Shown here: in pieces, positions 13,174-15,127 of the stretch | Layout: each line of letters starts with the position of its first letter | Numbering within the stretch: position 1 is the first letter of the stretch | DNA from: Candidatus Dormiibacterota bacterium | GTDB taxonomy: Bacteria; Chloroflexota; Dormibacteria; Aeolococcales; Aeolococcaceae | Length of the DNA stretch: 15,127 bases | NCBI GenBank assembly: GCA_955651875.1 | Contig: CATPAP010000252.1 | Location: 1-15,127 of the forward strand | Reading direction: 5' to 3' | Notes under the pieces: generated by a model | Told to the model about the DNA's origin: nothing | Seen by the model: only the letters and a program-made list of their open reading frames with translations | The model's database searches: none | Translations under genes and position numbers: made by a program

Positions 13174-13643
13174 TCCTTTCCGCGCCGAGCGTCATGCCGC
13201 CACGGGGCATGTCCCCGGCGACGGTCCGCGCCGGACGATTCCTCTCACGGTGGGCCGCGAACCTACCTGTCGTTGCCCTCCGCCTCGATGCCGTCAGCCG
13301 CGATCCCGCGGTGGTGAAGGCGTATCGGAACGATCCCTTGGTCCATCTCGGCAAGCTGCGTGCGCGCACCGCCTCCGAGGTGCTCGGAGCCATCGGTGAG
13401 GTGCAGCGCGACATCGGACTCCTGCAGCTGCCGCTGCTCACGCTCCAGGGCACCGTCGACCTGCTCGTCGATCCCGGGTCGGCGCGCTGGGTGGACGAGC
13501 ACACGGGGTCTGCCGATCACACCCTGCGCATCTACGAGGGCCTGTACCACGAGGTGCTCAACGAGCCCGAGCGCGACGCGGTCCTCGACGATGTGGCCGG
13601 CTGGCTCGATGCCCATGCGCCCGTGGCCACGACGGCCCACTGA
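12792..13643 (+). CDS. Alpha/beta hydrolase, monoacylglycerol lipase-like
   Basis: This serine hydrolase of the alpha/beta fold matches the Hydrolase_4/monoacylglycerol lipase group. From GTG 12792 it is 283 residues. It has the oxyanion-hole motif HGINEHGGRYAH (35-46), LDHRGHGLSGG (61-71), the nucleophile elbow GHSLGG with S107, catalytic D223 in QGTVDLLVDP, and H253 in GLYHEVLNE. It probably cleaves acylglycerols or similar esters. GTG 12792 is preferred because AGGA lies 7 nt upstream and RGTFSGVRGTPIAHREW is a normal family N-terminus. The frame also opens at TTG 12756. It overlaps the open SDR frame by 382 nt, but this frame is clearly the coding one here. The gene ends 13 nt from the convergent LigB relic. 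Confidence 0.9.
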   Translation: MRQRRGTFSGVRGTPIAHREWLPDGDARGTVVIAHGINEHGGRYAHVAQRLARDGWVVAALDHRGHGLSGGRRAAVERFDDWVADLDRYVREVLVAAPRPLFLLGHSLGGLIATVYALRHHDALDGLILSAPSVMPPRGMSPATVRAGRFLSRWAANLPVVALRLDAVSRDPAVVKAYRNDPLVHLGKLRARTASEVLGAIGEVQRDIGLLQLPLLTLQGTVDLLVDPGSARWVDEHTGSADHTLRIYEGLYHEVLNEPERDAVLDDVAGWLDAHAPVATTAH

Positions 13644-13656
13644 GGCGGCGCGAGCG

Positions 13657-14052
13657 TTATCGGTGCGGCGTCACCACAGCGGTCAGCATCCCGTAGTAGG
13701 TCGGCGCCTCGTAGGCGAGCAGCTCGCAGCTGTACTGCATGCCGTTCTCGCGCATCGCTTCCGACGAGCATGAGCATCTGCCACCAGGAGTCTGCCTGAG
13801 CAGCGGCGACGTCGTCGTGGGGGATGTCCACGAGATCGTCGAGGGTGCCCCGCCGAACGATGTCGGCGACGCGCCCGTCGAACTCCGCCGATTCGGGATG
13901 GAAGCCGTACCGCCCGGCAGCGTCATGTCCATGGCCCTGGTCGGCGCTGGCGATGAACGCGATGCAAGGCCTCGCGTGGCCTCGTCACATGCGTCCGCGA
14001 TGCCGAGGTCGCCGTGGGGTGTGATCGCGCCGACGGCCACCGTTGCCGTCAA
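13657..14052 (-). pseudogene. Decayed class III extradiol dioxygenase (LigB-type)
   Basis: LigB-type enzymes of this kind cleave catecholic rings and are about 270-290 residues. Here only the two ends remain. The N-terminus starts at TTG 14052 with SD GGAGG six nt upstream and reads TATVAVGAITPHGDLGIADA, including the TPHG motif expected to hold a metal-ligand His. After about 30 residues (near 13965) the reading jumps, in another frame, to IAFIASADQGHGHD, YGFHPESAEFDGRV and ADSWWQMLMLVG. A second shift near 13758-13762 (GGAAGCG, apparently one extra base) returns to the first frame for MRENGMQYSCELLAYEAPTYYG and stop TAA 13659-13657. About 140-160 central residues are missing. The gene is clearly broken by an internal deletion plus a frameshift. 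Its start overlaps the stop of the DUF2277 gene. Confidence 0.78.
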
Positions 14053-14273
14053 CCGCCGCCTCCAGAGGCGGCACGACGGGGTGCCGCGAGGTGCTCGAGG
14101 AGGTGGCCGGTCGAGGCCGCGACCTGCTCGACCGCCGCGTCGAAGGCTGCGCGGTTGGCAGCGGAGGGCTGGCGGTACCCACTCACCTTGCGCACGAACT
14201 GCAGCGCCGCCGCGCGGACGTCGTCGTCCGGGACGGGCTCGCTGCCACGGAGGGTCTTGATGCTGCGACACAT
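14049..14273 (-). CDS. DUF2277 family protein
   Basis: The product is 74 residues, beginning MCRSIKTLRGSEPVPDDD, the invariant opening of DUF2277 proteins (MCRxIKxLR). It continues with AALQFVRKVSGYRQPSAAN and a helical stretch to about residue 63. The end is Ala/Gly-rich (RRAASGGGG). The family is small, widespread in actinobacteria and of unknown function; the conserved N-terminal Cys could bind a metal, which is only a guess. The start is ATG 14273-14271. A TAGACT box lies 7 nt upstream and there is no SD, so the mRNA is probably leaderless. Its TGA (14051-14049) shares bases with the TTG start (14052-14050) of the broken dioxygenase, so the two were once translationally coupled. Confidence 0.88.
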   Translation of the reverse strand: MCRSIKTLRGSEPVPDDDVRAAALQFVRKVSGYRQPSAANRAAFDAAVEQVAASTGHLLEHLAAPRRAASGGGG

Positions 14274-14280
14274 GTGACCC

Positions 14281-14286
14281 AGTCTA
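14281..14286 (-). promoter_or_regulatory. -10 box TAGACT of the DUF2277 gene
   Basis: The reverse strand reads TAGACT, then GGGTCAC (7 nt), then the ATG at 14273. There is no SD. It matches the promoter-like box at 9975-9980 over nine bases (TAGACTGGG). Confidence 0.55.
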
Positions 14287-14325
14287 CGGGCCGCAACGGA
14301 CCGGCGGCTGCCATGGTTGAATCTC

Positions 14326-14392
14326 CGTGTCCGGGGCGCCCCGGGCTGTACTGGGAGAGACTGATGGCAAGCCGGAAGCGTCCCCGGACACG
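14326..14392 (+). promoter_or_regulatory. Long inverted repeat and alternative hairpin in the MDMPI leader
   Basis: CGTGTCCGGGG (14326-14336) and CCCCGGACACG (14382-14392) are perfect reverse complements, 11 bp, with 45 nt between them. That intervening segment contains the SD and ATG of a leader ORF. The left arm also belongs to a second perfect palindrome, CCGGGGCGCCCCGG (14331-14344), so its CCGGGG can pair either locally or with the distant arm, not both. This is the layout of an attenuator-like or translational switch. Function is inferred from structure only. Confidence 0.45.
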
Positions 14393-14429
14393 CGTTGTTG
14401 GAGTTGGCGCCGCGGGTATCTACCCGTGA
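14364..14429 (+). CDS. 21-codon leader ORF coupled to the MDMPI-family gene
   Basis: ATG 14364 has GGGAG about 8 nt upstream. The peptide begins MASRKRPRTRVVGVG and ends AAGIYP, with TGA 14427-14429. That stop overlaps the GTG start (14426-14428) of the next gene as GTGA, so translation is coupled. The downstream gene has no SD of its own. The ORF start is enclosed by the inverted repeat 14326-14392. It could be a regulatory leader; the basic stretch followed by GVGAAG could also be the remnant of a longer protein start. Confidence 0.45.
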   Translation: MASRKRPRTRVVGVGAAGIYP

Positions 14430-15127
14430 GTGGCACCGAGCCGCTGTCCACCGCCGCGCACATCGAGAACCTGCGCATCGACGGGCGGCGACTTGGCGAG
14501 GTCGCCGCCCAGACGGCGTTCGGTACGCCCGTCCCCGGTTGCCCCGGCTGGACCGTCGAGGACCTGCTCCGCCACGTATGCGACGTGCATCGCTGGGCTG
14601 GGACGATCGTGCGCGAGCGAAGGCAGGAACGTCCGCGCCGCGACTTCGAAGGACCCGGTGATCACGACGAGCTGCTCGCCTGGTACGAGGAGGGGCATGG
14701 CCAGCTCGTGGAGGCACTCACGAAAGCATCCCCGGACGACGCCTTCTGGGCCTGGGCTCCCGCGCCCAGCGCGCTCGCCTTCTGGGCACGGCGGCAGGCG
14801 CATGAGACGGCGATCCACCGCCTCGACGTGGAACAGGCCGCGAACTCGACAACGCCCTTCGCAGCGCTCCAGGCGGCGGACGGGGTCGACGAATGGCTGA
14901 CCATCGCGTCGATGCGCATCAAGGTGCCGGGGGGCGGCGGGCGCACACTGCATCTCGCGGCGCTCGACGTGGGGAGGGAGTGGCTGGTCGAGCTGCGCGA
15001 CGACGGACTCGGCGTGCAGCGCGGAGGGTCAGGCGGCGACTGCACCGTTCGCGGACACGCGAGTGACGTTTTTGCGCTGAGCATGAACCGCCTTGCTGCC
15101 GATAGCCTCAGCGTGGAAGGCGATACC
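14426..15127 (+). CDS. Maleylpyruvate isomerase-family (MDMPI/DinB-like) protein, runs off the right edge
   Basis: All 234 codons from GTG 14426 to the window end are open. The N-terminal DinB-like four-helix domain shows VPGCPGWTVEDLLRHVCDVHRWA (36-58) with metal ligand H50. ARRQAHETAIHRLDVE (121-136) contributes E127 and H131, the His-Glu-His set of mycothiol-dependent maleylpyruvate isomerases. The second part (about 150-234) matches the C-terminal MDMPI/SCP2-like domain, with GDCTVRGHASDVFAL near the edge. Members transfer or use mycothiol, the actinobacterial thiol; most are not true maleylpyruvate isomerases, so the reaction here is open. Translation starts at GTG overlapping the leader ORF stop. 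About 20-30 residues are probably missing at the right edge. The decayed ring-cleavage gene nearby would fit a former aromatic-degradation context. Confidence 0.87.
   Translation, partial: MSGTEPLSTAAHIENLRIDGRRLGEVAAQTAFGTPVPGCPGWTVEDLLRHVCDVHRWAGTIVRERRQERPRRDFEGPGDHDELLAWYEEGHGQLVEALTKASPDDAFWAWAPAPSALAFWARRQAHETAIHRLDVEQAANSTTPFAALQAADGVDEWLTIASMRIKVPGGGGRTLHLAALDVGREWLVELRDDGLGVQRGGSGGDCTVRGHASDVFALSMNRLAADSLSVEGDT

Noticed and set aside
13739..14260. Plus-strand 173-residue frame opposite the dioxygenase relic and DUF2277
   Set aside because: It is antisense to recognisable family sequence and becomes Arg-rich; no SD.

Overview
This is a GC-rich window with the hallmarks of a high-GC actinomycete-type bacterium (Actinomycetota). 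The signs are a mycothiol-dependent maleylpyruvate isomerase-like protein, a MshB-type PIG-L deacetylase, a DUF2236/MpaB protein, frequent GTG/TTG starts, and several TANNNT -10 boxes placed 6-8 nt before a start codon, as expected for leaderless mRNAs. The exact lineage cannot be fixed from sequence alone. I see no tRNA, rRNA, CRISPR array, insertion sequence or phage gene.

Left part (1-890): the 5' end of a lipoprotein gene on the minus strand, cut by the window edge. Then comes about 750 bases with no intact gene. It holds a relic of an acyl-CoA synthetase (151-273), a weaker possible relic (578-762) and small hairpins.

Minus-strand block (890-6187): read from right to left, a MarR-type regulator, an EntS-like MFS exporter, a type II NADH dehydrogenase and an aldo/keto reductase form a tight operon (gaps of 4 and 23 nt, then a 4-nt overlap). 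After a 240-nt gap come a COG4280-like membrane protein, preceded by a coupled 9-codon leader ORF, and a 72-residue membrane protein. The MarR gene has a clear promoter (TTGCCA-17-TATAAT) lying 7 nt from its ATG, so it is probably leaderless. An inverted repeat over the promoter is a candidate operator.

Divergent plus-strand pair (6258-8998): a secreted GH5 glycosidase resembling endoglycoceramidases and a second MFS exporter, separated by 2 nt. The shared intergenic region suggests that MarR controls both directions. A plausible unit is one regulator controlling extracellular glycoside hydrolysis, two exporters and respiratory/redox enzymes.

Middle (9025-11773): a PIG-L deacetylase and a 52-residue membrane protein on the minus strand. 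Divergent to them are a small leaderless ORF, an 11-codon leaderless leader and a DUF2236/MpaB-like oxygenase gene. A YggT-like membrane protein with a strong terminator follows.

Right part (11848-15127): a short-chain dehydrogenase whose frame runs unusually far into the next gene, an alpha/beta hydrolase of the monoacylglycerol lipase type, and a decayed LigB-type extradiol dioxygenase (large internal deletion plus a frameshift) overlapping the end of a DUF2277 gene. Last is the 5' 234 codons of an MDMPI-family gene. This gene is preceded by a coupled leader ORF whose start sits inside a long inverted repeat that can fold in two mutually exclusive ways.
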